Source of the DNA: Diaphorobacter sp. HDW4B
GTDB lineage: Bacteria > Pseudomonadota > Gammaproteobacteria > Burkholderiales > Burkholderiaceae_C
Length of the DNA: 64,000 nt
NCBI RefSeq assembly: GCF_011305535.1
Contig: NZ_CP049905.1
Span: 3,656,001-3,720,000 of the forward strand
Reading direction: 5' to 3'
The notes under the pieces are model-generated. The model was not told the origin of the DNA. It worked only from the letters and a program-made list of their open reading frames with translations, and ran no database searches. This document shows positions 27,454 to 37,700 of the stretch, one piece after another. Each line of letters begins with the position of its first letter. The stretch's first letter is position 1. The translations under genes and the position numbers were made by a program.

Positions 27454-29000
27454 AGATCAAGGCACAGATTCTGCGCGACTACCTGGCCGTGCACAGTTGG
27501 GTGGGAATTGTCTGCGGCCTCCTGCTGTTCATCGCTTTTTACGCGGGTGCGTTCTCGATGCTGGAGCCCGAGATCCGGCAATGGACGCAGCCCGCCGTCT
27601 CCAAAGCCGATGTGAGCAACGACATCGACGAATCGTTCAAGCAGTTCCTCGCTCAGCATCCTGAAGCCAAGGGGCGGCTCAGCCTGCGCTTGCCGAATGC
27701 GGACAGCCAGACGCCGTTGATGCGTCTGTCGACCCGCGAGAGCGAAGAGTGGTTCGAGCTGCAGCGCGACGGCAAGGTGCGCGAAGCCGACATCGTCAAA
27801 GAGCCCGACAACAGCGGCAATTTTGTGGACTATCTGCATCGCAAGGGCGGCCTGCCGATTCCGCTGGAATGGGCCGAGCGGATCATCGGTGTGGTGTCGC
27901 TGCTGTATGCGCTGGCGCTGGTGTCGGGCATCGTCGTGCTGTTGCCATCGTTGGTGAAGGACCTTTTTTATCTGCGCATCGGCCCGAACCTCAAGCGCAT
28001 GTGGCTCGACGTGCACAACCTGCTCGGCGTTGCCAGTTTGCCGTTCCATATCGTCATTGCGTTGAGCGCAGCCGTATTCGGTCTGCATGACTGGATCTAC
28101 GACGCGCAGGACAAGTTCATCTACCGCGACGGTTTGCAGGCCACCGTGCAGCGCGACAGCATCAAGCACCCTGAAGTGGACAGATCGCAATGGCTGCCGC
28201 CGACCGAACTCCTGCGCAAGGTACGCGAGCAGGCTCCGGGGTTCGAGCCGCAGACGCTGGAGTATGTGGGCTTGGGCAGCAAGCGGGTGCGTGTGATGGT
28301 TGCGGGCAATGACGACATGCATTTCAAGCGCGGCGCGCAATACGGCTTTGGCTTTGTGCATGCGGGAACGGGCGAACTCTACGACCGCATCTATTTCCCC
28401 GGCGACAAAAGCAGCGCGCTGAGTGCATCGCTTGTCAGTTTCTTCTCACTGCATTTCGGCAGCTTTGGCGGCAATCCCGTGCGTGTGCTCTATGTGCTGC
28501 TGGGGCTGAGCGGCGCGCTGATTTTCTACACCGGCAATCTGCTGTGGATCGAGACCCGCACCAAGCGCATGCGCAAGACGCGCGAGATCGAGGAGCGGCC
28601 GCGCCATGTGCGCATCCTGTCCGGTGCCACCCTGGGTGTGTGCGTGGGTTGCGCTGCCGCACTGCCTGCGACGTTGTTCGCATCACGTCTGCTCGCCCCG
28701 CATGTGGCCGACATCGACAGCGTTCATCAGTGGACTTTCTATGTCTTGCTGTTCGGCAGCGTGGCGTTGGCGTGGCGACTGGGTACGCAGCGAGCCGCCA
28801 TTCCCTTGCTGTGGTTTGCGGCGGTCTGCAACGTGCTGATTCCTGCGCTTGCCTTGCTGTATGCGGCTGCGCCTGCTTTGTTCGGCGGCGTGGCCGTCAA
28901 GACCCATCACCTCAACTTCTTGCTGTTCGAAGGCCTGTGCGCGCTGCTTGCCTTGTTCTTCGGTGGGCTGGCCATGCGTCAAAAAAATAAAGCCAGCTAA
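27450..29000 (+). CDS. PepSY-associated membrane protein (iron operon)
   Basis: A 516-residue inner-membrane protein with a first helix containing the HSWVGIVCGLLLFIAFYAGAF region, a long periplasmic part, and four or more further helices including VHNLLGVASLPFHIVIALS. This is the PepSY/PiuB type, proposed to reduce ferric siderophores or take electrons for iron release; conserved His residues in the helices fit a haem- or metal-linked redox role. It is third in the Fur-box operon and 62 bases before the receptor gene. Confidence 0.87.
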   Translation: MKIKAQILRDYLAVHSWVGIVCGLLLFIAFYAGAFSMLEPEIRQWTQPAVSKADVSNDIDESFKQFLAQHPEAKGRLSLRLPNADSQTPLMRLSTRESEEWFELQRDGKVREADIVKEPDNSGNFVDYLHRKGGLPIPLEWAERIIGVVSLLYALALVSGIVVLLPSLVKDLFYLRIGPNLKRMWLDVHNLLGVASLPFHIVIALSAAVFGLHDWIYDAQDKFIYRDGLQATVQRDSIKHPEVDRSQWLPPTELLRKVREQAPGFEPQTLEYVGLGSKRVRVMVAGNDDMHFKRGAQYGFGFVHAGTGELYDRIYFPGDKSSALSASLVSFFSLHFGSFGGNPVRVLYVLLGLSGALIFYTGNLLWIETRTKRMRKTREIEERPRHVRILSGATLGVCVGCAAALPATLFASRLLAPHVADIDSVHQWTFYVLLFGSVALAWRLGTQRAAIPLLWFAAVCNVLIPALALLYAAAPALFGGVAVKTHHLNFLLFEGLCALLALFFGGLAMRQKNKAS

Positions 29001-29062
29001 CCGCCCAGCACTTCGCTCAGCACTTCTTCCTTTCTGTACTCATCTTCCAAAGGTTTTTGGTC

Positions 29063-31237
29063 ATGCCATCTCGCTCAGCTTTCAAGCCTCGGCTCAACTT
29101 CATCGTGCTCGCGCTCATCGCGGTAAGCGCCGCTTCGCCCGCTATGGCGCAATCCAGCACAGAGACTTCGGGACAAGCGCAAACGCAAACACAAGCGCAA
29201 CCCGCCACGCTTCCGCAGGTCAACGTGCGCGACAAGTACGAGCGCGAAGACCTGCCAACGCTGGCCCCCGGTCGCAAGGCCGCCAACGGTGCGCGTCTGG
29301 GCATTCTGGGAGCGACGTCCATCGTCGATGCGCCGGTGCACGTCAACGCCTACACCCGCGAGCTGGCGGAGGATTGGTCCGCGTTGTCGCTGCAGGATGT
29401 GCTGGAAAACGATGCGGCCGTCGTCTTCACCACCAACAAGGGCCACTTGCTGCAGAACTTCAACCTGCGCGGCCTCGATGTGACCGCCATGGACATCGCG
29501 ACCAACGGTCTCTACGGCATTGCACCGGCCAACTCCGTGCCGATCGAAATGTTCGAGCGTGTGGAAGTGATGCGCGGCCCGAACGTGCTGCTCTCCGGCA
29601 TGCCGCCGCTGGCCAGCGTGGCTGGGTCGGTCAACATGGTGACCAAGCGCGCGCTGTCGCAGCCCATTGCCGATCTGACGACCACCTACGTCTCCGATTC
29701 CTACCTGCAGGTGCATGCCGATGTGGGCAAGCGCTTTGGTCCCGAGCAGCGGCTTGGCGTGCGTTTCAATGGCGTTTATGGCTCGGGCGACATGGGAGCC
29801 GAAGACGAATCGCAAAAGCGCAAAGTGGGCGCGTTGGGCATCGACTATGTCGGCGACAAGTACCGATTTTCGCTGGATGCCTACAACAGCGTCAACAACA
29901 TCGACGGTGGCAGTCCCGGCATGTTCAGCTTTCTGGGCACCTCGGCGATTCGCGGCGTAGGCACCGTGCTGGCACCGCCCAAGGGCGACGTGAACATGTT
30001 CCGCGGCACGCACGGAAAGTATGACAACAGCGGCCTGCTGGCACGCGCCGAGGTCGATTTCAATTCCAACTGGCAAGGTTACTTCGCCGTGGGCGCATCC
30101 GAAGCCGAAGGCAAGGGCTTGCTGTTCGGCACGCGTGCCATCGTGACCGGTGCGGACGGCACAACGCGCGGTGCTATCTACAACGTGCACACCCAGTCCG
30201 AGCGCCGCACGGCAGAAGCGGGAGCCATCGGCAAGTTTGAAACCGGCAGCGTGCAGCATCGCATGCAGTTGTCGTTCAACATCCTCAAGCACAAGGAGGG
30301 CACGTACAACACGGCGTGCAACTACTGCTACACCACCAACATGTACAACCCGACCACGCCGACTTTCCCGGCGGCACCCACATGGAAGGGCTACACCACC
30401 GAGAACGAATTCCGCTCCATTGCCCTGGCCGACACCATGAGCTTTGCCGACGAAAAAGTGCTCGTGACTCTGGGCCTGCGTCACCAGACCGTGAAGACGC
30501 CGATGGTGGGCGGTGCTGCTTCCAACTACAGCAAGAGCCATCTCTCGCCCATGGCTGCGGTCATCGTGCGTCCGTGGAGCGAAGACGTCTCGCTGTTCGC
30601 CAACTACACCGAAGGTCTGGAGCCCGGCCGCATCGTCGGCACCGGTTATGCCAACTCCGGTGAATCCCTTTCGCCCATGAAAACGAAGCAGGGCGAGCTC
30701 GGCGTGAAGCTCAAGGCAGGCGAGACAACGCATACCTTCAGCACCTTCCAGATCGAGAAGCCATCGGTCATCACCAACAGCAGCAACTACCAGGTGCTCG
30801 ACGGCAAACAACGTCTGCGCGGCCTGGAGTGGAGCGCCTTCGGCAAGGTCGCACCCACGCTGTCGCTGCTGAGCGGTGTGGAATACATCAAGTCTCGCCA
30901 ACTCAACACAGGGCTTGAAAACTACGGCGTTCCCAAGCTGCGCGCCCGCATCGGCCTCGATTGGGACACCCCCATCAAGGGCCTGACCGCAGGCGGTCGT
31001 CTGCTCTACACCGATGGCCAATGGGTCGATTCCGGCAACAAGCTGCGCGTGCCCTCATGGACCCGCCTGGACCTGATGGCCAAGTACGAAACCAAGTTTG
31101 GCGCCACACCCGTGCGCTTCAACGCCAGCGTGGAAAACGTGACCGGCAAGAAGTATTGGATCGGCATGTTCTCCGACGGCTTCGCGATGCCGGGCGCGCC
31201 GCGTACGTATCGAGTGTCGTCGACGGTGTCGTTCTGA
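29063..31237 (+). CDS. TonB-dependent siderophore receptor
   Basis: A 724-residue outer-membrane receptor. A signal peptide (1-29, ending PAMAQ) is followed by a Gln/Thr-rich stretch, a plug domain (about 50-190, with LQDVLEND, FNLRGLDV and VEVMRGPNVLLSG) and a 22-strand barrel ending in Phe (RVSSTVSF). It is the last gene of the iron operon. The ligand is probably a ferric siderophore; which one cannot be told. The ATG at 29063 was chosen over an upstream TTG. Confidence 0.93.
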   Translation: MPSRSAFKPRLNFIVLALIAVSAASPAMAQSSTETSGQAQTQTQAQPATLPQVNVRDKYEREDLPTLAPGRKAANGARLGILGATSIVDAPVHVNAYTRELAEDWSALSLQDVLENDAAVVFTTNKGHLLQNFNLRGLDVTAMDIATNGLYGIAPANSVPIEMFERVEVMRGPNVLLSGMPPLASVAGSVNMVTKRALSQPIADLTTTYVSDSYLQVHADVGKRFGPEQRLGVRFNGVYGSGDMGAEDESQKRKVGALGIDYVGDKYRFSLDAYNSVNNIDGGSPGMFSFLGTSAIRGVGTVLAPPKGDVNMFRGTHGKYDNSGLLARAEVDFNSNWQGYFAVGASEAEGKGLLFGTRAIVTGADGTTRGAIYNVHTQSERRTAEAGAIGKFETGSVQHRMQLSFNILKHKEGTYNTACNYCYTTNMYNPTTPTFPAAPTWKGYTTENEFRSIALADTMSFADEKVLVTLGLRHQTVKTPMVGGAASNYSKSHLSPMAAVIVRPWSEDVSLFANYTEGLEPGRIVGTGYANSGESLSPMKTKQGELGVKLKAGETTHTFSTFQIEKPSVITNSSNYQVLDGKQRLRGLEWSAFGKVAPTLSLLSGVEYIKSRQLNTGLENYGVPKLRARIGLDWDTPIKGLTAGGRLLYTDGQWVDSGNKLRVPSWTRLDLMAKYETKFGATPVRFNASVENVTGKKYWIGMFSDGFAMPGAPRTYRVSSTVSF

Positions 31238-31304
31238 CGGCAGGAGAGCAAGGGCGAACGTCACTGAAACAAGGCATGGGGACGAGCGTTCATTGCATTG
31301 TTCG

Positions 31305-32312
31305 TCACCATGACGTTGGCTCTGGATGACCTTCGGGTGCTTGGTTCGCTTCAGGCGAAACAGAGTAGCCAAGCGCCTGCAGAAAATCTCCCGCGACCGC
31401 ATTGAACTCGGCGATTTCTGCAGCGCTCAATGCGTCGCGCCACGACGTCAGCAATTGCGGTATCGGTGCCTGCGTTGTTCTGATTTGCTGCGCCCGGCGC
31501 TGAGTCTCGCCCACGATCACAACGCCATCATGGGTGACGCGTTCCTTGTGCTCCAAAAGTCTGCTCGCGCTGTGCTCGTGGTAACGCAGCATGACAGGAT
31601 CGAATTCCAGTTGAATGAAGTCGCAGATTCGTCGCAGTTCTGCTTCCGTGTTCGAAATCAGGTTTTCATAGCGCACTTCAAGATAGTGCTGACACTGCAT
31701 TGCCGCTTCGCGAGCGGCAGTCACATTGGTTCGCCAGTATTGCGCCTGCACGGCCATCGAATCCCCAGGCGAAAACCATTGCTTTCGCAGCGAGGCGGCG
31801 CTGCCCCTGCCATCGCGAATGATATGAATGAAATGTGCCTCAGGCAAAAGCTGCTGCACGTAAAGCATGCTTAGGCAATACAACGGTGTTTTGTCACCCC
31901 AGCGCGGCTTCTGAAATTTGGCCGCGTACATCCGGTAGAACAACCGGAAGCCCTCCGCATATTCAAACGGTTCCAATTGCCCGAGGGCTTGCTCGAACAC
32001 TTCGCGAGCAATGCCAAAGTCCTGCCAACCCGGAGCGTCGGGCGGGAAATGCGTGACCGCATCTGCAAACCATTTCTTCGGGTTTTCCACGTCTGCAGAC
32101 GGCAACTGCATGGTGAGAAAGCCCGTCTCTGGCGGGATCGCCATTTCGGGGTGCGCATCGAGCATCAACCGCAGCAACGTGGTGCCTGAGCGGGGCGATC
32201 CGACAATCATCGGCATGGGCGCTTGAGGCGATTGCCCCGGTCGGGCGCGGGTGTTGAACACGGCTTGTGAGAACCATCGTCGAATGCTGGCCACTGACTT
32301 TGTTGTTGCCAC
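31305..32312 (-). CDS. Sulfotransferase-family protein
   Basis: A 335-residue PAPS-dependent sulfotransferase-like protein. The 5'-phosphosulfate loop is VGSPRSGTTLLRLM (about 34-47) and the 3'-phosphate motif is IHIIRDGRGSAAS. The GTG at 32312 is preceded by a strong AGGAGG 5 bases away, so it is chosen over the longer frame, whose extra 69 residues look non-coding. It is convergent with the TonB receptor. The acceptor (lipid, polysaccharide or small molecule) is unknown. Confidence 0.87.
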   Translation of the reverse strand: MATTKSVASIRRWFSQAVFNTRARPGQSPQAPMPMIVGSPRSGTTLLRLMLDAHPEMAIPPETGFLTMQLPSADVENPKKWFADAVTHFPPDAPGWQDFGIAREVFEQALGQLEPFEYAEGFRLFYRMYAAKFQKPRWGDKTPLYCLSMLYVQQLLPEAHFIHIIRDGRGSAASLRKQWFSPGDSMAVQAQYWRTNVTAAREAAMQCQHYLEVRYENLISNTEAELRRICDFIQLEFDPVMLRYHEHSASRLLEHKERVTHDGVVIVGETQRRAQQIRTTQAPIPQLLTSWRDALSAAEIAEFNAVAGDFLQALGYSVSPEANQAPEGHPEPTSW

Positions 32313-32552
32313 CGCGCCTCCTCTCGATTTCTTGGAAACTATCTTGGAAACGGACCCCTCAAGTTGAATGTACCTGAATCGAAAGCATGTGCTTCGAGGG
32401 ATTCTGGATGAGAAGACTTGCTTGCCTATCGGGGCCGGTACAGTCTCCATTGACCCTGCGGCTTGTTGCTTCCGGGACATGCGCAATCGTTTGAGAAGTC
32501 GAAATCGTCGATGTGTCATGAAACAGTCATCTTCAAGTCACAAACTGAAGGC

Positions 32553-33044
32553 ATGGCAAATGGCTTCATCGAAACGGAGAACGGGCTGCACTACGAAGAA
32601 CACATCAGCGTGCCGCTGCGAATTTTCGTGGGCGTGATTGGTGTGGGCATGTTCGTCATCCCGATACCGTTCGTGCAGCATGCCCATTGGGGTCTGCCTG
32701 TCTGGCAATTGCTGCTGGTTGCCTTGTGCATCGTGGCGCCAAGCCTCATGGGACTGCTGTGCTTGGCGATTGCTTTGGGTCGATGCCTGCGCTTGCGTTT
32801 TGACAGTCAACGACGCCAAATGCTGCGCACTTCGCGTTGGCCCCTGGCCCCACGCTGGGCCCCGATCGACTATGCAAAGCTCGCGTCTCCCGGCATTTTG
32901 GAGCGCTCATCGGAAGACGGTCCGTTCTATGTCATCAGCCTCACTGTGCGTGGCGAGCGGCCCATGCACTTGGGTGCCTTCGACGGCCGTGAAGAAGCGG
33001 AGCGGTGGCGTCAACGCATTGCGGCGCAATTGCACTATCGGTGA
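32553..33044 (+). CDS. Hypothetical membrane protein
   Basis: A 163-residue protein with two strong hydrophobic helices (about 23-45 and 52-75) followed by a soluble, PH-like part of about 80 residues ending EEAERWRQRIAAQL. A GAAGG site precedes the ATG at 32553. No family is recognised with confidence. It is 55 bases before the next unknown gene and could form a small operon with it. Confidence 0.65.
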   Translation: MANGFIETENGLHYEEHISVPLRIFVGVIGVGMFVIPIPFVQHAHWGLPVWQLLLVALCIVAPSLMGLLCLAIALGRCLRLRFDSQRRQMLRTSRWPLAPRWAPIDYAKLASPGILERSSEDGPFYVISLTVRGERPMHLGAFDGREEAERWRQRIAAQLHYR

Positions 33045-33099
33045 ACAGAGGCCGCTTCATGATTGGCAGCATGCGATTCAGCACAATGGGAGTACCGCC

Positions 33100-33495
33100 A
33101 TGTCATTGAAACTTGAGGAAGCCAGCGCATGGCTGCATGTGCTGCGCAGCTTTCAGGTACGAAGTGGTTTGTTCGAAGATGAAGACGCCGTCGATGCTTA
33201 TCTGGATGAGCGGGACGCGGAGCCGTTTGACGGCAAGTGGTCTACTGCCCATGACGTACTGGCATCATTGCTGGAGGCACTGCCTGCGCAACAACGCGAT
33301 GATGTGACGCAGTTGCAGGGTCAGGCGCGTGAACAGGCCTATTTGACAGTGATACAGCAGACGGACAGTTCCGAGCTTGCGGCTTATGCAAGCGATGACG
33401 TGGGCCTCATCATTGGCTGCCTTGCGTTGGGCCACGCGGATGCATTCGTAGCGCAAATGCGCAAGGCCTACGAAGGTGGCGAGTTTCCTGCTTAG
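33100..33495 (+). CDS. Small hypothetical cytoplasmic protein
   Basis: A 131-residue acidic protein, helical by eye, with no signal or membrane segment. It is read from the ATG at 33100; the frame stays open further upstream but that part overlaps the preceding gene in another frame. I do not recognise it. It is followed 34 bases later by the META-domain protein gene. Confidence 0.6.
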   Translation: MSLKLEEASAWLHVLRSFQVRSGLFEDEDAVDAYLDERDAEPFDGKWSTAHDVLASLLEALPAQQRDDVTQLQGQAREQAYLTVIQQTDSSELAAYASDDVGLIIGCLALGHADAFVAQMRKAYEGGEFPA

Positions 33496-33529
33496 TCACC
33501 ACGCGTTGAACACAACGGGAATTGTTCAC

Positions 33530-34495
33530 ATGAATCTCTCATCGGTTTTTCGGCGCATTTCTGCATCGACTGCGGTGATGGTTGTGGCGTCGCTGGTTGC
33601 GCTGGCGCAGGGCAGTCATGCTGCCGAGCGGCGTTTGGAAATGCCTGTCACGGAGGCTTCGCCGATGGCGGATCAGTTGGAGGCATATCGGTGGCATTTC
33701 CTGAAAGCCGAAGCAGCCAATGGGCAGGAGCAAACAGAGTTTGGAGTCCCGACGGATTGGCCTCGCGCCATGCAGATGGGATTTTCGGAAAAAGGCTACG
33801 GAGGAATCCATGTTTGCAATTCCATCGGATGGAAGTACACCTTGCAGGAAGGTAACGGCATTCGTTTTCATGAATTCAACTCCACAGTGATGGCGTGTGG
33901 ATCCAGCGGTGAACAGTCACCGAACTCTCCCAACGACATCATGGGCCTGGAAGAGCGCGTAGGAAGGCTGCTGAACATGGTTCGAAGCTTTGCTCTGACG
34001 CTGGCGGATGAATCCACGCCACCACGTCTGACGCTCGCATTTGCAGACGGATCGCGCTGGATGTTCAGCGGAACACCGACCGTGAGAACCCAATACGGGG
34101 ATAACAAGCAGCACTTGTTGTTCGAGGTGGCGGCCGAGCGGCAAACTTGCGATGAGGAAGCGGCGGATGTTCCACAGGAGTGCATCCGGGTGCGCGAGGT
34201 GCGTTGGGATACCCCCAATCGTTCCGACCCCATGCACAACGCGCGGATGAACCAACTGACCCTCAACGCTCAGGAAATGTTCACGGGAAAGATGGATTGG
34301 AGCAGTGTGGCGGCATTCAGCTACACCGGTCCGTGGCAGCTTCTGCCGGTGAACGCCATTGATGGCTTCAAGCATCACCCGGGCTCGCGTACGTTTGAGT
34401 ATGTCGACAAGTACCAGTTGCGAAATCAGAGCAAGGGCGCTCCTGATGTGGCCTACGTTCACAGGGAACGCATGGCTCCGCGTTCGGCGCCTTAA
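33530..34495 (+). CDS. Exported META-domain (HslJ-like) protein with DUF4377-like end
   Basis: A 321-residue protein with a signal peptide (1-31, ending GSHA). Residues about 45-180 match the META/HslJ pattern: the HVCNSIG segment and NSTVMACGS, with the paired Cys residues of the family. Residues about 215-300 (CIRVREVRWDTPN and NAIDGFKHHPGSRTFEY) resemble DUF4377, often fused to META. These proteins are envelope factors linked to stress or antibiotic tolerance; the precise role is unknown. Confidence 0.75.
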   Translation: MNLSSVFRRISASTAVMVVASLVALAQGSHAAERRLEMPVTEASPMADQLEAYRWHFLKAEAANGQEQTEFGVPTDWPRAMQMGFSEKGYGGIHVCNSIGWKYTLQEGNGIRFHEFNSTVMACGSSGEQSPNSPNDIMGLEERVGRLLNMVRSFALTLADESTPPRLTLAFADGSRWMFSGTPTVRTQYGDNKQHLLFEVAAERQTCDEEAADVPQECIRVREVRWDTPNRSDPMHNARMNQLTLNAQEMFTGKMDWSSVAAFSYTGPWQLLPVNAIDGFKHHPGSRTFEYVDKYQLRNQSKGAPDVAYVHRERMAPRSAP

Positions 34496-34549
34496 GCCAC
34501 GCTGGCCAAAGGGGGGATCAAGGGTGCATAGCGGCCGACAGCATTTGTA

Positions 34550-34718
34550 CAACCAAGCAGATTAAAAAAGTATTTTGTGCTCACATGACTGTTAAATTTC
34601 GTGAATTAATCGAATTTTTTCCACTACTCGTCTGCTTGTGTAAATTAATATTATCGATATTTGATATACATAGTTTTTCTATTGCCACTCTCTCGGAGGC
34701 AATCAAAGGAGTCAGGGC
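34550..34718. promoter_or_regulatory. AT-rich leader of the giant surface-protein gene
   Basis: About 170 bases strikingly AT-rich against GC-rich surroundings, with TTAATTAATC-like and TATCGATATTTGATA-like stretches, immediately upstream of the 1462-residue protein. An AAAGGAG ribosome site lies at its right end. Such islands often hold promoters, and H-NS-like silencers can bind them; no specific site can be named. Confidence 0.5.
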
Positions 34719-37700
34719 ATGAAGCTCGGTAGATGTTGGCGGGTGCTGGGGTTGGGTAACGCATTCTTTGGGTGGCTTTTGCTGGCCGGGGTCCTGCTGC
34801 TTTCCGGTCAGGCACACGCGCAAGGCTCAGTCGCTGTCGACGCGCCAATCAGCGCCACCGGGGGTGACAACATCACGATTCCGGTCTCGATGAGCACTGT
34901 GATAACGACATCCGGAAACAGCACATTCAACATCACGGTGGATGGGAGTCTGCTCAATGTGGCCGCTGTCTGCAACGCCGCGAGCAGCAGCGCCAATGCC
35001 TGCGCTCAGGTGTCGGGCGTTGTGAGCAATGGCTCCACGGTCACTGGCACCATCAGCAATCTGGCTCAGGGGCAAGTGGTTGTCATTAATGTGACCGCTC
35101 GGGTACCCACGGAGTCCACTTATACAGGCTATGCCAATCCCGGCAGCATTGCCACGATTGGCAGCCTGCAATTGCCGAACAACTCCACTTCCTCGTCCCA
35201 AGGCAACACCACGGTCACCTATCTTCCCTACAACATTAACTACAGTGGTGCCATCACATCGCCCTCCACTACGTTCAGCTTTGGTACGGACGAGATCGTG
35301 ATGGTCAATACCTATACCAATACAGGCCCCGGCTTGGCAGATGGTATTTTCATCACTGGCGGTATGGAAACCCGTGATACGGTCAACTGGGCCTCTTCGC
35401 CCTGGGTCTTGACGGACAAGTCCATCACTTGCACCGAAAGCAATGGTGCGCAATGCCCCACGAGTTTTGATACCAGCGGCGACAGTTGGTGGGGAAAGAC
35501 AGCGATTTACCAAGCACGCGTGCCAACGATGCCGGTAGGCGGGCAAGTGGTGGTAACGGTGCGCTTCAAAATTGCGCAGCCAGCGGTGGGTTCTGTGCAG
35601 TGCACAGCCTCTTGGCAAAGCGCACAAGTAAGGCAAGCCAAAATCCGCGATATCACAGGTTTGGGGCATTACATTGATTCTCTAACTGAGGAGCAGCCAT
35701 TTCCCCCCCAGCTCGTGACGGCACCTGTTCCGGTTCCTGCCTGCCCTGAGACAGACTTGGAGACACAAGTAGTCACCCAACCCCCGGTCGATCTGCAACT
35801 GAACACGACCTATGACTACGAAATTGTCTTTCGCAACAATGGCCCGCTCACGGTAGACAGCTACACCGAAAGCGCGTTTTCCAACCATATTATCAACCCC
35901 TCCATTCAGGTCACGGCAACACCATGGCAGTGCACTGCCACAGGCGGAGCCACCTGCCCGGATTCCAGCGGGGTAATCACTGCCTTCCCGCCAGGTGGCG
36001 AGGTGCGAATGCGCATGACGGTGTCCTTGGCCCAAACTACCACGCCAACTTGCGGCACCTCTCCATCATGGTTTGGGCGACTGTTTGTCAGCCCAGGCCA
36101 ATACACGAACAGCATTGATCCTGTCACTGGCCTGATCATTGCAGACTCGAACCCGGCGAACGATGTCGGGCGGTCTACCGATTCCAATTTGAATTTGCCA
36201 CGACCAGCGTGCCCTGTGCGTGACATAGGCGCAACTGTAGATGTGATACCCGCGGCCGTGCAATTTGGCACGCCCTATGTGGTGCGAATGACCTATACCA
36301 ACTACGGCCCCAGCGATATGAACTGGCCGGGTGGTCCCGACGGACCGGTGGATTTGGACGTCCGTATGGGGGGCAACACCGGCTCGACCGCTACGCTTTT
36401 TGCCAGTGCCCAGCTCAGCTGCACTGCCAGTGGCGGCGCTACCTGTCCGGCACTGACTCAACCCAGTTACTATCAGCAGCCTTTTTCTGGCAGTTGGTGG
36501 ACCTATCAGTTTGGCCAGTCGTTTGGTGTGAATAATGCCTTTAGCCTTCCAACAGGCGGGGCGTTGACTTATCAGCTTACGTTGATGCCAATTGGTTATG
36601 TACCCAACACATGCCCCAATGGTGGCACTGCCCCGTTAGCCGTTCGTGTAGGTATCAGTAGCCTGGACGGGGCGGTCGATCCCGCCAACGATCCCCACCT
36701 CAATGGAGATACCAAAGAGAGCGTCACCGCCCCGGTGTGCGAGGACTTGACCATCAATAAACAGTTGCTGGTCAACGGTGTGCAAACCAATGCGGTAGAT
36801 GTGAATGGCGATTTGAGCTTTAACTTGACCGCATCCGCCCCGCCCACAAGCCAAGGCGGCCAGCCAGTGACCTCCGTACTGATTGAAGACATTCTGCCCA
36901 CGGGCTTTGTGTTTGACCCAGCGACCGCTGGGCAGTTTGCCTGCACCATCGTTCCTGCGGGCGACACGGTGACGCAATGCGCCACTTTGGGAAATGGCAT
37001 TACGTGGGACGCTCAAACCCGCTCTCTGAAAATCAATACCTCGATGATGAACGCAGGTGCATCAGTCACTTATGCCATCGTGGGTAAAGCCGAGAACCAG
37101 GCTGGCGTATGGACCAATACAGCCACGCTCAAGCTCAACGACAATTCGTTCTACGATCCCAATCCGGTCTCCAACACATCTAACGTGGAGTTCACCGTCA
37201 ATGGCATCGAGCCCACGGTGCTCAAATCGACTCTGGACCCGGTGCTGCCTGTGGCGGGCGCCAACGTGCGCTATAACCTCTCCATCAGCAATCCTGTCAG
37301 TGGCGACGCTGTCATCAACGGCAGTTTGTCGGACACATTGCCTGCGGGCTTCACGCTGGTGTCGGCCAGCACACCAGTTGTCAGCGGCGGGGCATCATTT
37401 GACGAGGTGCAAACGCCTCAGGCCGGAGCTACAACGCTCAACTGGAGCGCATTGACAATGCCGCCTGGCAGCTCGGTGAGCGTGGATATCGTGGTCAAGA
37501 GCAACCCGCAACTGACCTGCGGTCCGGCCATCATCCACAACTCAGCGACGTTTGACTACTTTGTTGGTGCGGCTGCGCGTACTGTCACCTATGATGGCCC
37601 CGCGCCTGGCCATCCGCGCGAAGACGTGACGTTCCCCTGCGTGCCCGTGGCATACGGAACATTGGCAGTGTCGATGAACGTGTATGGTCCGCAGCCACCC

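Noticed and set aside
29075-31021. A 648-codon open frame antisense to the TonB receptor
   Set aside because: The receptor has clear plug and barrel features; the antisense frame has no recognisable domain or start signal.
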